Shown here: piece by piece, positions 34,751 to 45,207 of the stretch | How the letters are laid out: the number at the start of each line of letters is the position of its first letter | Position numbering within the stretch: the stretch's first letter is position 1 | Assembly: GCA_016788295.1 (NCBI GenBank) | Contig: JAEUSY010000004.1 | Coordinates: forward strand, 1 to 64,000 | Direction of reading: 5' to 3' | Length of the DNA stretch: 64,000 nucleotides | DNA from: Flavobacteriales bacterium | GTDB taxonomy: Bacteria > Bacteroidota > Bacteroidia > Flavobacteriales_F > PHOS-HE28 | Translations under genes and position numbers: made by a program | The notes under the pieces: model-generated | Told to the model about the DNA's origin: nothing | Database searches by the model: none | The model's input: the letters and a program-made list of their open reading frames with translations, nothing else

Positions 34751-35830
34751 ATGATGACGAACAAACAGTACCACACCACCCTGGCCTGTGCGCTTCTCTT
34801 CAGCATTGCCCATGCGCAATCCGATCGGGTAATTGGCGGGAACACCGCTGCCAACGGGCAATTCCCGTGGATGGTGGAAATGCGTTTCCTGGATGACGAG
34901 CACCTCTGCGGAGGCACCTTGATCCATCCCCAGTGGGTGTTAACGGCGGGGCATTGCGCTCTTGTGGGCGAGGATGCGGATATGCGGCTGATCGCCAACT
35001 CCGTGATAAATGCACAAGGCCTTGCTGGACCCGATGCGGAAGAACTGCAGGCCGACATGATCGTTTACCATCCCGACTACGACGGAGAGAACGGTCCGGA
35101 CCTCGCACTCATCCACCTCACCCAGTCAGCGAGCGCCGCTCCCGTTCTGCTGCTGCCACCCGCACAAGCGGCCCTCCTCGCCACCGGCGATAGCGCACTG
35201 GTGCTTGGCTGGGGAACGGCCGACACCAGCACCCTGCTCATGGCCGACAGCCTGCAATACGCCGCAGTGGCCTTGGTGGATTACAATACCTGCGAAGCCC
35301 TGTATGCGGATGCGAGCTACGACTTCTTCGGACTGAACGGCACCCCGGGACTGATATGTGCGGGAGGCTTCGCCGGCAGTTCCCTCAGCGGCACGGGCAA
35401 CGGCGACAGCGGAGGTCCCTTGTTGGTGATGCGCCAAGGCCAATGGCAGCAAGTGGGCGTTGTGTATGGTGGAGAGGGATCGCATGTGACTGAGATCAAT
35501 CCCGGCGTCTTCACCACCACTGCCTACAATTGGGAATGGATACAGAGCGTGATCGGCACTGCAAACGTGCAGGACAGCGAGTTGCAGAGCAACACACCGA
35601 CCATACGTGCACTGCCCGAGCACATCACCATCGCGTTCGCCACACTTCCCACGGAGCACTGGATGGTGGACCTGATCGGCTCCGATGGCCGACTCCTTTG
35701 GGGCGGCGATCCCGTACGGCATACTGAGCAGACATTGTCATGGCCATCAGGCCATCCTGCACTCCTTATCCGGGTACGCGATGCGCAGGGCAGGTTGATC
35801 CATGCCCAGGTGCTGGTGCGCCCGACCTGA
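34751..35830 (+). CDS. secreted trypsin-like serine protease (S1 family)
   Basis: This 359-residue protein has a signal peptide (MMTNKQYHTTLACALLFSIAHAQ) and then the mature-type N-terminus RVIGGNTAANGQFPWMV. The catalytic triad is present: His in LTAGHC, Asp in GPDLALI and Ser in GNGDSGGPL. The C-terminal about 100 residues form an extra beta domain resembling a degenerate T9SS sorting domain (WMVDLIGSDGRLLWGG, ending HAQVLVRPT). S1 proteases are uncommon in bacteria outside such secreted forms. A likely role is extracellular protein digestion. Confidence 0.9.
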   Translation: MMTNKQYHTTLACALLFSIAHAQSDRVIGGNTAANGQFPWMVEMRFLDDEHLCGGTLIHPQWVLTAGHCALVGEDADMRLIANSVINAQGLAGPDAEELQADMIVYHPDYDGENGPDLALIHLTQSASAAPVLLLPPAQAALLATGDSALVLGWGTADTSTLLMADSLQYAAVALVDYNTCEALYADASYDFFGLNGTPGLICAGGFAGSSLSGTGNGDSGGPLLVMRQGQWQQVGVVYGGEGSHVTEINPGVFTTTAYNWEWIQSVIGTANVQDSELQSNTPTIRALPEHITIAFATLPTEHWMVDLIGSDGRLLWGGDPVRHTEQTLSWPSGHPALLIRVRDAQGRLIHAQVLVRPT

Positions 35831-35900
35831 ACCACGTGCTGTTGAAACCCGGTACAGAACTTGCCCACCGGCCACCTCACCGCCCGGTAATTTCGCATAC

Positions 35901-37091
35901 ATGGAACTTCGCTCACTCTTGATTGCCGCGCTGTTCGCGATCGTCACGGCCCCACTTTCCGCCCAGAACGTGCTGCAACGCACCTTGCAGAACGACACCA
36001 TGCCCAACCTGGTGCCCAACCCCGGGTTCGAGGATGTGGAGCGGACCTATTGCGCATGGACCACCGATGTGGCGAAGTTCAACGCGGCGGTGCGTGGCTG
36101 GAACTCGCCCACGCAGACCACGCCCGACCATTTCAGCACCACGCTGGACCCCGAGTGCTGGGCCCACCCACGTAAACACAGCAGCGGCAAACAGACGACC
36201 CATGGCGGCAATGCCATGGTGGGGATCAAGATCTACGGCAAGGGCAACACACCCACCTACTGGCACGAGTATGTGCAGACCGAACTGCCCGAACCCCTGC
36301 AGGCGGGCGTGCGCTACATCGCCGAGTGCTGGGTATTACGAGCACACCGCAGCAACGAGGCCAGCAACAACATCGGCATGTACTTCACCGATGCACCCGT
36401 GAGCACGCGGGACTGCCTGCCCTTGTACCTGACGCCTCAAGTGAACGAAGAGAAGGTGGTGAAGGGCGGCTGGCACAAAGTGACAGGCGTGTTCGAGGCC
36501 ACGGGAACCGAGAAATTCCTGCTGATCGGCAACTTCTACGGTGACGAAGTGACCAACCACGAGCGCCAACCGGATGGAGAGCGTGGTGCGTATTACTTCA
36601 TCGACGATGTGAACGTGCGCATTGCTCCGGCAGGCATGGCCCTGACCCCGAAGCCGAAGACCAGCACCCCGCCGCCGCCCCGCCCTGTGGTACCGGACCA
36701 TACCAGCAGCACCACGGTGGATATTCACCAAGTGGAGCCCGCCGTTGGCACACGCGTGCGCTTGGACAATGTGCAGTTCGCCTTCGACAAGGCCGAACTG
36801 CTGCCAGGCTATGAGAAGGAACTGGATAAACTGGTGGACCTGATGACCGACTTTCCCTTCCTGCGCGTGGAGATCGAAGGGCACACGGACGACCAGGGCA
36901 GCGATGACTACAATGCCAAGCTGAGCGACGCGCGCGCCAAGGCCGTGGTGGACTACCTGCTGAAGAAAAAGGTGGAGAAGGAGCGCCTAACGTGGAAAGG
37001 CTACGGAGAAAGCAAGCCCTTGAAGCCGAACACCAGCGAAGAGAACCGCGCCATCAACCGCCGAGTGGAGTTCCGGGTCATCGATCGCTGA
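35901..37091 (+). CDS. OmpA-C domain outer-membrane protein with N-terminal carbohydrate-binding-like domain
   Basis: This 396-residue protein has a signal peptide (MELRSLLIAALFAIVTAPLSAQ). An N-terminal jelly-roll-like region (NLVPNPGFEDVERTYCAW, YIDEXXNVR-type end FIDDVNVRIAPAG) spans about residues 35-240 and is followed by a proline-rich linker (PPPPRPVVP). The OmpA domain (VQFAFDKAELLPGYEKELDKL, EIEGHTDDQGSDDYNAKLS, NRRVEFRV) covers the last 120 residues and should bind peptidoglycan. It is followed by a hairpin acting on the opposite strand. Confidence 0.87.
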   Translation: MELRSLLIAALFAIVTAPLSAQNVLQRTLQNDTMPNLVPNPGFEDVERTYCAWTTDVAKFNAAVRGWNSPTQTTPDHFSTTLDPECWAHPRKHSSGKQTTHGGNAMVGIKIYGKGNTPTYWHEYVQTELPEPLQAGVRYIAECWVLRAHRSNEASNNIGMYFTDAPVSTRDCLPLYLTPQVNEEKVVKGGWHKVTGVFEATGTEKFLLIGNFYGDEVTNHERQPDGERGAYYFIDDVNVRIAPAGMALTPKPKTSTPPPPRPVVPDHTSSTTVDIHQVEPAVGTRVRLDNVQFAFDKAELLPGYEKELDKLVDLMTDFPFLRVEIEGHTDDQGSDDYNAKLSDARAKAVVDYLLKKKVEKERLTWKGYGESKPLKPNTSEENRAINRRVEFRVIDR

Positions 37092-37092
37092 C

Positions 37093-37124
37093 AAAAAGAA
37101 AGCGGCCCGCCGGAACGGACCGCT
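37093..37124 (-). terminator. intrinsic terminator of the 37175 gene
   Basis: Read on the minus strand, AGCGGTCCG-TTCCGG-CGGGCCGCT forms a 9-bp stem with one U-G pair, followed directly by TTCTTTTTG. Orientation and T tract fit termination of the small HTH gene; the plus strand lacks a T tract. Confidence 0.75.
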
Positions 37125-37174
37125 CACTTCCCTGCCACCTGCAGGGCCATCCACCTCCGCCTCCATACTGGACT

Positions 37175-37414
37175 TTACTCGGCCAAGATCTGCTTGGCGC
37201 GCTCCAGGATGCGGGTATCATCCAGCGCTACGATGCCACCGTCGGGCCCACTCTCCAAATGCACGCCCATGGGCCTACCCGTCGGGTGTCCATAGCCTCC
37301 GAAGTAGTTCCACACGGTCTCCACATTGAGGTCGAGCTCCCTTGCGATCCGATGGATGCTGCCATCGGGCAGGGTGTCCTTGATGCGCCGCAACTCGTTG
37401 AAAGTGATGTTCAT
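37175..37414 (-). CDS. small helix-turn-helix DNA-binding protein
   Basis: This 79-residue protein reads MNITFNELRRIKDTLPDGSI followed by HRIARELDLNVETVWNYFGG, a helix-turn-helix of the kind found in small conserved Bacteroidota DNA-binding proteins. A Gly/Pro-rich wing (YGHPTGRPMG) and a C-terminal helix (DDTRILERAKQIL) follow. It is a lone gene between its own terminator and a divergent promoter spacer of 108 bp shared with the adenylate-cyclase gene, which it might regulate. That link is inference. Confidence 0.75.
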   Translation of the reverse strand: MNITFNELRRIKDTLPDGSIHRIARELDLNVETVWNYFGGYGHPTGRPMGVHLESGPDGGIVALDDTRILERAKQILAE

Positions 37415-37522
37415 GATGAGGTCGGTTTGGGTTGGTGAGGTGCCTTAAAGCTAACATCACGACAGGGGGGATCCCAAACGCGATCGGCACGGTGTTCGCG
37501 AAGCGGCGCTATCTTTCCAACC

Positions 37523-40500
37523 ATGTGGCGCCGAGTCGTTCCGCTATTGCTGGCCATGCTTCACTGGCTTGCACCTACGGGCGCCCAACAATACGATCTG
37601 CGCACCTTCTCGTTGGAGCAAGGCCTGCCCAGTGCCAGCGTGAACGACCTGTGCGAGGATGCCGAGGGATTCCTTTGGGTGGCCACCGATCAAGGCGCTG
37701 CACGGGGACAAGGTCTCCGGTTCGAGGCCATCGGCAATGTGCCGGGGCAGCCAACAATCGAGGTCACCGCACTGCTCGCCATGCCCGATGGCCGCATGTG
37801 GCTCGGTGCGCGCAATGGAGCGCTCTCATGGTGGCAGAACGGCAGCAACGGGAGTTGGTCCGGCCAAGCGCTTCCCAAACACCCGGTGCGGGACCTGGTG
37901 GCCGCTACCGATGGATCCATCTGGCTCGCAAGCCGTGGGGGCGGCATTTGGCGCATAGACCCCGGCACCCAACAGGCCGGCGAAGTGAACCAAGGCCTGC
38001 TCTCCCTGCGCATCAACGCATTGGTGCAACTGAACGATGGACGGTTGCTGGCCGCAACGGACAGCGGACTGGCCACCTTGAACAAGGACCGCTGGATACG
38101 CTTGCGGATAGCAGGCCTACCCTCACAACGCACCCTTGCGCTGTATGCTGATCCATCGGGCGTGCTCGTGGGCACCGACAAGGGCTATGCTGAACTGGAC
38201 GCGCAACTGAACATGCTCCCAATCGGCGAGCGCTTCGCAGGCTACCAACCCCTGGTGCTTCCACACCCCGTGGTGCTGAGCGTTCTACGGGCCACCAATG
38301 GGGAGATCTGGTTGGGAACACCGGCCGGTCTCGTTCACCTATCGCGCCGCCAAGGTGTGCCCACGTTGACCACCATCGCCGAGGCGAACGGTCTGGGCCA
38401 CGACCTGGTGCGCTGCCTTCACCAGGACCGAAGCGGTGGCATCTGGATCGGGACCGCGTTCGGCGGTGTGAGCAAATTCACCAGCGATGCCTTCCAGTAC
38501 TTCACCGAGCGCGACGGACTGGGTTCGCGGATCGTGAGCGCCATTCACCGCACGGCAGACGGTGTGCTTTGGATGGGCACACAAGGCGGTGGCGTGGCGC
38601 GCTGGGATGGCGGCAAGGTCGCCACGTACGGACGAGAGCACGGACTGCCTTCGCTCTTCATTACCTGCCTCGGCGAGGATGCGAAAGGATACCTGCTCGT
38701 GGGAACCGCCATGCACGGCCTGCACCGCTTGAAAGGTGATCGCTTTCAGCCCGCGCTTGAAGTGGGCCGGTTGGAGAACGCCCGGGTGAACGCCATTGAA
38801 CGCGGACCGGACGATCACCTTTGGATCGGCACCGCCAGTGGGCTCTATCTCGATGCTGGTGAAGGACGTTTTCGCTCAGTGGGCCCGAAGGCGCGCATGA
38901 TCACCGATCTGCTCTTCGCCGGCGACACGCTCTGGGCCGCCACGGACAGCGGGCTTTTTCGCGCATCCATTACACGACCAGAACCTGAGTGGCTGAGACA
39001 TGGAAGCATACCAAAGGCCACTATTACCAGCCTTGCCCGCGACACCCCGGGCAGCATTTGGGTGGGCACGGCGGCCAGCGGGCTTTACCGCCTGAGCGGT
39101 GGAAAAGCGGACCACTTCGACGAGAGCGACGGGCTACAGAGCCTTGCCGTTGAAGGCATTGTGCTCGATGCTTGGGAGAACGTTTGGCTGGGCACCCGGA
39201 AAGGTGTTCATCAAGTGGAACTGGATGTGCTGCAGGAGCAGGTGCTCAACATCAAACAGTATGGTCCGGATGATGGGTTCATCGGCATCGAGAGCCTGCG
39301 CAACGCCGGTATGCTGGATGCTGACAGTACGCTGTGGTTCGGCACTGTGCGTGGTGCAATACGCTATGATCCCCGCGAAGTGGTGGAAGAGACCCGCGAA
39401 CCCTTGATCCACCTCACCGAACTTCAACTGTTCTACGAACGGCCCGATTGGACACCCTGGTGCCATGGAATGGGGCGGAACGGGTTCCCGCAGGAACTTG
39501 AACTGCCGCACGACAAGAACCACCTCACCTTCGCCTTCACCGGCATTTCCCTCGCCTATCCTGAAAAGGTACGCTACCGCTGGATACTGGAAGGCTACGA
39601 TCCGGACTGGTCGCCGATAACCGCCACGCAGCGCGTTACCTATAGCAACATTCCACCGGGCACCTACACATTCAAGGTGATGGCCCGCAATGCCAGTGGC
39701 ATCTGGAACGAAGAACCCATCTCCTACGCCTTCTCCATTGCGCCACCCTTCTGGCAGACCAACACCTTCCGCATTGCCGGCGGTGGCGCGCTTCTGCTGC
39801 TCCTGTTCGGCTTTGTGCGCGTGCGCGAACGCAACCTGCGCAAGGACCGTGAACGCCTGGAACGCACGGTGGCCAACCGCACGCGCGAGCTGGCCACCGA
39901 AAAGGACCGCAGCGAACGCCTGCTGCTGAACATCCTGCCCGCATCAACCGCCGAGGAGCTGAAACTGAAAGGCACTGCCGATGCCCGGCGCTACGAGCAT
40001 TGCACCGTGCTCTTCAGCGATTTCAAGGGATTCACCACCTTCAGCACGCACATGGACAGCGACACGCTGGTGGCTGAGCTGGACCACTACTTCAGGCTGT
40101 TCGATGGGCTGTGCGAGCAGTACGGCATAGAAAAGATCAAGACCATCGGCGATGCGTACATGTGTGCTGCAGGGCTCCCGGAGCCAACACCCACGCATGC
40201 GCTTGATGCCGTGCTGATGGCGCTGGGCATGGTGGAGGCTGTGGACCGTAGCAACGCCGAGCGCCGCGCTAAAGGCCTACAGGAATGGCCGGTACGCATC
40301 GGTCTGCACACCGGGCCGGTGGTGGCCGGCGTGGTGGGTGAGAAGAAGTTCGCCTACGACATCTGGGGCGATACCGTGAACCTGGCCAGCCGCATGGAAA
40401 GCAATGGCGAGGCCGGTCGTGTGAACGTGAGCGGACCCGTGTACGCCCAGGTGATGGACTATGTGGAAGCACAGCCTCGTGGCCCTATACAAGTGAAGGG

Positions 40501-40618
40501 AAAGGGGCAGGTGCAGATGTACTTTGTCTTGCGATTGAAACCAAAGTACAGTGCGGATGAGCGGGGGCTTTTACCGAATGAAGCCTTATTGAGGTCGTAT
40601 CGGGCCACACTTCCCTGA
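37523..40618 (+). CDS. beta-propeller sensor with class III adenylate cyclase domain
   Basis: This 1031-residue membrane protein has a signal peptide, then about 12 two-component-regulator propeller repeats (FSLEQGLPSASVNDLCEDAEGFLWVAT; repeated IWIGT and MWLG blocks) to about residue 620, a Y_Y_Y domain (about 660-745), one transmembrane helix (about 750-768), a coiled-coil, and a class III cyclase domain (about 825-1010). Metal-binding aspartates are D833 (LFSDFKGFT) and D877 (KTIGDAYM). Adenine-selecting K873 and D946 (YDIWGD), and transition-state N953 and R957 (NLASRM), are all present, so it should be an active homodimeric adenylate cyclase. The same sensor half usually drives histidine kinases. 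Confidence 0.9.
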   Translation: MWRRVVPLLLAMLHWLAPTGAQQYDLRTFSLEQGLPSASVNDLCEDAEGFLWVATDQGAARGQGLRFEAIGNVPGQPTIEVTALLAMPDGRMWLGARNGALSWWQNGSNGSWSGQALPKHPVRDLVAATDGSIWLASRGGGIWRIDPGTQQAGEVNQGLLSLRINALVQLNDGRLLAATDSGLATLNKDRWIRLRIAGLPSQRTLALYADPSGVLVGTDKGYAELDAQLNMLPIGERFAGYQPLVLPHPVVLSVLRATNGEIWLGTPAGLVHLSRRQGVPTLTTIAEANGLGHDLVRCLHQDRSGGIWIGTAFGGVSKFTSDAFQYFTERDGLGSRIVSAIHRTADGVLWMGTQGGGVARWDGGKVATYGREHGLPSLFITCLGEDAKGYLLVGTAMHGLHRLKGDRFQPALEVGRLENARVNAIERGPDDHLWIGTASGLYLDAGEGRFRSVGPKARMITDLLFAGDTLWAATDSGLFRASITRPEPEWLRHGSIPKATITSLARDTPGSIWVGTAASGLYRLSGGKADHFDESDGLQSLAVEGIVLDAWENVWLGTRKGVHQVELDVLQEQVLNIKQYGPDDGFIGIESLRNAGMLDADSTLWFGTVRGAIRYDPREVVEETREPLIHLTELQLFYERPDWTPWCHGMGRNGFPQELELPHDKNHLTFAFTGISLAYPEKVRYRWILEGYDPDWSPITATQRVTYSNIPPGTYTFKVMARNASGIWNEEPISYAFSIAPPFWQTNTFRIAGGGALLLLLFGFVRVRERNLRKDRERLERTVANRTRELATEKDRSERLLLNILPASTAEELKLKGTADARRYEHCTVLFSDFKGFTTFSTHMDSDTLVAELDHYFRLFDGLCEQYGIEKIKTIGDAYMCAAGLPEPTPTHALDAVLMALGMVEAVDRSNAERRAKGLQEWPVRIGLHTGPVVAGVVGEKKFAYDIWGDTVNLASRMESNGEAGRVNVSGPVYAQVMDYVEAQPRGPIQVKGKGQVQMYFVLRLKPKYSADERGLLPNEALLRSYRATLP

Positions 40619-40632
40619 AGGTCCCCAGCACG

Positions 40633-40665
40633 AAAAAGGGCGGACACCTTTCGGTATCCGCCCTT
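40633..40665 (-). terminator. intrinsic terminator between convergent genes
   Basis: A 9-bp perfect stem (AAGGGCGGA/TCCGCCCTT, extended by ACC/GGT around a TTTC loop) is followed on the minus strand by CCCTTTTTCG. It sits between the cyclase gene and the convergent T9SS gene at 40685 and probably serves mainly the latter, perhaps both. Confidence 0.78.
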
Positions 40666-40684
40666 GCGATGGGATGGTGTCGAC

Positions 40685-41986
40685 CTACTCGATCACCAGA
40701 CGTTGTGCGGTGCGCACACCATTCATGGTGAACTGGGCCATGTAGTTGCCAGCCGCCATGCCCGTGAGGTCGATGGTACGCACGCTGCTGGCGCTTAAAT
40801 GACCACTCCAATTGAACACGATGCGGCCGGTAATGTCCATCACCTGAATGGCTGCAGCACCGTTTTCGCCGCTGTACTCGATGTTAAACAGGCCTGTGCC
40901 CGGATTGGGGTACACTTGGAAGGAGGAAGTCGCTTCTTGCTCGTTGATTCCAATGGTGCTACCCGAACCCTCCGTTACGCAGATCTCGAAGCTATGCTCG
41001 TCAGAACCATGCCCATAGTCGTAAACACGGACGAAATATGTAGCGCCCACCGTAAGACCTGTCCCAATAAGCTGCTCCGAAGTGGTCTCGGTGGCGGCCA
41101 TCGGGAAAGTAGCATCGGCGCAAGCCAAAGGGGTCAACGACTCACAACCTTGTCCGGAGAACATCTGAACCACAGCATCGGCGGCATTAAAGCCAACTAC
41201 GCCAATGGTCTGGGTCTCATTGGTGCACTCGAAAGAGAACCAAACATCGAATGCGTTCGGAGATGTGAAGCCCGCACAGGAAATGGGCGCCAATGACTGG
41301 GTGGCACCAAGCGTGGTGAAGGGAGTAGGCACGCAGGTGGCACCAGATACAAGTTCGATGGCGGTGGAACACTCATCGTACGCAGGTGGCAACGGGCAGG
41401 CCGTGGCGTTGATGGTCAATGTGTAGGGCCCGGCCGTGGCAGGCTCGCCGCGCACTGGGATATAATAGGTGCCCGCAGGCACAGCGGTCCAAAAGATGGT
41501 GGCATTGCCGTCCGGGCAATCACTGAAATTGCCCCCGCTGAAAAAGACCAGGTCATCGCTCATGGGGCAGGTGGATGCCAACACCGCTTGGTATATGGCC
41601 GGTTGGACGGCAGTGCCACAGTACGCCACCGAAAGGTCAACACAGCCCGTGATGGTGATGCGGTGGAACACGAACACGGTATCGCCACCGAGGTCCAAGG
41701 CGGATCCCGGTTCAGCGTCGCCGGTGTTGGTGGCACCCGTAGTGGTACCCGTGAATACCAAGGGGGTGCCAGGCACCACGACCTCGGCGGTCACTGCCGT
41801 GCATAGGTCGTTCGGCGGTACGTCACCGCGCGCGGCATCAGCCGTGTTAGGGCGTGCGTTCGGGTTCACCAGAACGGTGCCTGCGACACCGCGGTTCGCC
41901 TTGTTGGTGAATACGCCTTGAGCATTCAATCCTGTTGCCAGGAGCATGAACGGGGCGGCAAAAAGGAAAGCGTTGAATTTTTTCAT
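40685..41986 (-). CDS. secreted T9SS-sorted protein with pre-peptidase-type beta domains
   Basis: This 433-residue protein has a signal peptide (MKKFNAFLFAAPFMLLATGLNAQ). Two beta-sandwich domains with paired cysteines (PPNDLCTAVTAEV; YDECSTAIELVSGATCVP) look like PPC-type domains. The C-terminus is a clear type A T9SS sorting domain (FQVYPNPGTGLFNIEYSG, VMDITGRIVFNW, MAAGNYMAQFT). No enzymatic domain is evident, so it may be a surface adhesin or structural protein. Confidence 0.88.
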   Translation of the reverse strand: MKKFNAFLFAAPFMLLATGLNAQGVFTNKANRGVAGTVLVNPNARPNTADAARGDVPPNDLCTAVTAEVVVPGTPLVFTGTTTGATNTGDAEPGSALDLGGDTVFVFHRITITGCVDLSVAYCGTAVQPAIYQAVLASTCPMSDDLVFFSGGNFSDCPDGNATIFWTAVPAGTYYIPVRGEPATAGPYTLTINATACPLPPAYDECSTAIELVSGATCVPTPFTTLGATQSLAPISCAGFTSPNAFDVWFSFECTNETQTIGVVGFNAADAVVQMFSGQGCESLTPLACADATFPMAATETTSEQLIGTGLTVGATYFVRVYDYGHGSDEHSFEICVTEGSGSTIGINEQEATSSFQVYPNPGTGLFNIEYSGENGAAAIQVMDITGRIVFNWSGHLSASSVRTIDLTGMAAGNYMAQFTMNGVRTAQRLVIE

Positions 41987-42006
41987 GGGATCGATCTTGT
42001 TCTTGA

Positions 42007-42035
42007 CAAAATCAAAGATGAAGTTTTGCTCGCAA
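42007..42035 (-). promoter_or_regulatory. candidate Bacteroidota promoter of the 40685 gene
   Basis: On the minus strand a TTG (42033-42035) is followed after 18 bases by TGATTTTG (42007-42014), one mismatch from the TAnnTTTG -7 element. It lies about 20 bases before the start codon in a locally AT-rich stretch. Only sequence pattern supports it. Confidence 0.3.
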
Positions 42036-42154
42036 CTTTCAGTTCATGTTGGAGCTCTGGAACATGACCTTCACCGATGAAGCCTGAACACGACCCTCCC
42101 GTTGACTTACCCAATGCAGCCAAGTGAAGCCCTAGACACCCGTGATGTAGACCC

Positions 42155-43831
42155 TCAGCTCAACCCACTGATCACGCCGTTCGCATCAATGTCCATGCCC
42201 TCCGCCGCGGGCACTTCGGGCAGCCCCGGCATGCGCATGATCTCGCCGCAGATGGGCACCACGAAGCCGGCGCCGGCACTGATCTCGATGTCGCGGACGG
42301 TGATGCGGAAGCCGGTGGGCGCGGCGCGCAACTCCTTGTTGTCGCTGAAGCTGTACTGCGTCTTGGCCATGCAGATGGGCACGGCGTTGAGGCCGAGCTT
42401 GTCGATGCGGCGCAGCGCGGTCTCAGCATCGCCGCTGTAGTCCACGCCCTCGGCGCGGTAGATCTCGCGGGCGATGGTCTCGATCTTCTGCTTGATGGAG
42501 CCGTTGAGGTCGTAGAGCGGCTTGAAGTCGCTCTTCCCCTCCTCGATCACGCGCAGCACGGCGCTGGCGAGGTCCGTCATGCCATCACCGCCTTTGGCGA
42601 AGCCCTGCGCGAGCACCGCCTCAGCACCGCGCTCGGTGCAGTAGGCCTTGATCAGGTCGATCTCCCCGGGCGTATCCGTGGGGAAGTGGTTGATGGCCAC
42701 CACGGCCTTCACACCGAACTTGGCCACGTTCTCGATGTGGCGGCCTAGGTTTGCGAGGCCGGCCTTGAGCTTGTCGGGCGCGGCGGTGTTCACCTCCTTC
42801 ACATCAACGCCACCATGGTAACGCAATGCGCGCACAGTAGCCACGATCACAGCTGCACTGGGCTTCAGTCCCGCCGCGCGGCACTTGATGTCGAAGAACT
42901 TCTCCGCGCCGAGGTCCGCGCCGAAGCCCGCCTCGGTAACCACGTAATCGCCGAGGCTAAGGCCCATCTTGGTGGCGAGCACGCTGTTCACACCTTGTGC
43001 AATGTTGGCGAAGGGACCACCGTGCAGGATCGCAGGGTTGTTCTCCAAGGTCTGCACGAGGTTCGGCTTGATGGCGTCCTTCAGCAGGATGGCCATGGCG
43101 GCCTCGGCCTTGAGGTCGCGGGCGTAGACGGGCGTACGGTCCCAGCGCTGGCCCACGTAGATGTCGCTGAGGCGCTTCTTCAGGTCCTCGAAACTGGTGG
43201 CCAGGCAGAGGATGGCCATGACCTCGCTCGCGGGCGTGATGTTGAATCCGTCCTGCCGGGGCACGCCGTTGCCGGTGCCCCCAAGGCCGATGGTGATGTC
43301 GCGCAGGGCACGGTCGTTCATGTCCATCACACGCTTCCAGGCGATGGTGCGCGGATCGATGCCGAGCGAGCGCTTGCGATTCTGCAGGTTGTTGTCGATG
43401 AGCGCAGCGAGCAGGTTGTTGGCCTTCTCGATGGCAGCGAAGTCACCGGTGAAGTGGAGGTTGATGTCCTCCATGGGCACCACCTGCGCGTAGCCGCCAC
43501 CGGCAGCGCCGCCCTTCATGCCGAACACGGGACCGAGCGAGGGTTCGCGCAACACCACGATGCTCTTCTTGCCGAGCTTGTTCAGGCCTTCGTTGAGGCC
43601 GATGCTGGTGGTGGTCTTGCCTTCACCGGCCGGCGTGGGCGACAGGGCGGTCACCAGGATCAGCTTGCTGTTGGCCACCTTGCTGTCATCGATCAGTTCG
43701 AGCGGCAACTTGGCCTTGGTGCGTCCATACGGCTCGATGACCTCGGGGTCGATGCCGAGGCGTTCGGCCACCTGCGCAATGGGCTTCATCTGCGCTTTCT
43801 GCGCGATCTCGAGGTCGGATGGGAAGGACAT
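42155..43831 (-). CDS. fhs: formate-tetrahydrofolate ligase
   Basis: This 558-residue protein of normal family length begins [19 protein letters not shown]. It has the ATP-binding loop [14 protein letters not shown], the conserved [26 protein letters not shown] block and [15 protein letters not shown]. It ligates formate to THF with ATP to give 10-formyl-THF for purine, fMet-tRNA and one-carbon metabolism. The ATG at 43831 matches the family; a TTG at 43840 is less likely. Upstream lies aroA, 58 bp away on the same strand. Confidence 0.97.
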   Translation of the reverse strand: MSFPSDLEIAQKAQMKPIAQVAERLGIDPEVIEPYGRTKAKLPLELIDDSKVANSKLILVTALSPTPAGEGKTTTSIGLNEGLNKLGKKSIVVLREPSLGPVFGMKGGAAGGGYAQVVPMEDINLHFTGDFAAIEKANNLLAALIDNNLQNRKRSLGIDPRTIAWKRVMDMNDRALRDITIGLGGTGNGVPRQDGFNITPASEVMAILCLATSFEDLKKRLSDIYVGQRWDRTPVYARDLKAEAAMAILLKDAIKPNLVQTLENNPAILHGGPFANIAQGVNSVLATKMGLSLGDYVVTEAGFGADLGAEKFFDIKCRAAGLKPSAAVIVATVRALRYHGGVDVKEVNTAAPDKLKAGLANLGRHIENVAKFGVKAVVAINHFPTDTPGEIDLIKAYCTERGAEAVLAQGFAKGGDGMTDLASAVLRVIEEGKSDFKPLYDLNGSIKQKIETIAREIYRAEGVDYSGDAETALRRIDKLGLNAVPICMAKTQYSFSDNKELRAAPTGFRITVRDIEISAGAGFVVPICGEIMRMPGLPEVPAAEGMDIDANGVISGLS

Positions 43832-43889
43832 GGTGGGCAATGGTTGGTGTTGCGAAGGAACCGATAAGGTGCGAAGGTGACAACTGCGA

Positions 43890-45101
43890 CTACTTCACCG
43901 TGAAACCGGCAATACGGAGATCATCCCAGAAACCGGGATAGCTCTTGTTCACCACATCGAGGTCGCTGATGGTGAGCGCACCCAGTACCAGCGCCAACGG
44001 CGCCAAGGCCAGGGCCATGCGGTGATCACCGTGCGGATCGAAGAACGGCGTGCCCAGTGCGATGATCCTCCCGGAAAGGTGGAATGTGCCATCCTCGGCA
44101 ACGGCACGACAGCCCAGCGCACCAAGCGCATTCGCCACGGCTGCAAGTCGGTCGGTCTCCTTCACGCGCAGGTTGTCCAGTCCAGTGAAATGCGCCTCTT
44201 GTCCACGACCGGCACACGCACAGACCAAGGGTTGGAAGAGATCGGGATAATGACGCAGTTCAATGGCTTCGGCAGGCCATGGCCCGGGTACCGCACGATG
44301 GGTAAGGTGCGCGCCTTCGCCATCGAAACGGGTATCCACCCACGGCGCAAAAAGCTGCCGCGCATGGCGATCGCCTTGCAGTGTCTCATCATCCAAGCCC
44401 TGCAGGAACACCTCGGCGCCGGGCGATAGGGCCACGGCCTCGTACCAGAACGCGGCACCGCTCCAGTCGGCGGGCACAGCATAGGGCGCAGGCCGGTACT
44501 GCGCTGGCGGAACGCGCACACCATCGAGCTCCATGAAGGGATAAACACCGAAGTGCGACATGATCTTCAAGGTCATGTGCACGTAGGGTTCGCTGAGGCG
44601 CGTGCCGGTCCAGCGCATGGAAAGGCCCTGCTCCATGGCGGGCGCGATGAGCAGCAAGGCACTGAGGTACTGGCTGCTGATCGGCGAATCGAAATGCACC
44701 TCGCCACCGCGCAGCTTGCATCCCTTCACCCGGTAACCCTCCGGCACAGCGGTGATGTCAGCGCCCAGGGTGCGCAGTGCATTCACCAGATCATCGTGCG
44801 GCCGTTCGAGCAGGCGCTCAGTGCCGGTGATCAGGCGCTCCTCCCCTTCCTGGCAGCAGGCCCAAGCGAGCAGGAAACGAAAGGTGGTGGCACCAGCACC
44901 ACAGTGCATGGTGGCGCCGCGCTGGCGTAGGTGTTGGAGCAGGATGCGTGTATCATCGCCTTCGCCGGGATCGTGCACGAGGTCCAGATCACCAAGCAGT
45001 GCGGCAATAATGAGGGCACGGTTGGCGGCGCTCTTGCTGCGCGGCAAATGCACGGTGGCCTTCAGCGGGGCCTGCGGCTTTGAAATGAGTACAGAGGACA
45101 T
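43890..45101 (-). CDS. aroA: 3-phosphoshikimate 1-carboxyvinyltransferase (EPSP synthase)
   Basis: This 403-residue protein shows the EPSP-synthase blocks [18 protein letters not shown] (substrate Lys and Ser), [13 protein letters not shown] (normally GNAGTAMR; a variant here), [14 protein letters not shown] and [14 protein letters not shown]. The glycine-rich loop reads [10 protein letters not shown], so it is a divergent Bacteroidota-type enzyme. It converts shikimate-3-phosphate and PEP to EPSP in aromatic amino acid synthesis. The ATG at 45101 is used. aroB lies upstream on the same strand. Confidence 0.94.
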   Translation of the reverse strand: MSSVLISKPQAPLKATVHLPRSKSAANRALIIAALLGDLDLVHDPGEGDDTRILLQHLRQRGATMHCGAGATTFRFLLAWACCQEGEERLITGTERLLERPHDDLVNALRTLGADITAVPEGYRVKGCKLRGGEVHFDSPISSQYLSALLLIAPAMEQGLSMRWTGTRLSEPYVHMTLKIMSHFGVYPFMELDGVRVPPAQYRPAPYAVPADWSGAAFWYEAVALSPGAEVFLQGLDDETLQGDRHARQLFAPWVDTRFDGEGAHLTHRAVPGPWPAEAIELRHYPDLFQPLVCACAGRGQEAHFTGLDNLRVKETDRLAAVANALGALGCRAVAEDGTFHLSGRIIALGTPFFDPHGDHRMALALAPLALVLGALTISDLDVVNKSYPGFWDDLRIAGFTVK

Positions 45102-45207
45102 GGGGCGCAAAGGTGTGAAATAGGCCTATGCACAGCGGGCGGTCCACCTGCGAGTTATGCATGACCAAGAGGGGAACAGCAGTGCCTTTCGGCCTGTTCG
45201 GGCAAAG

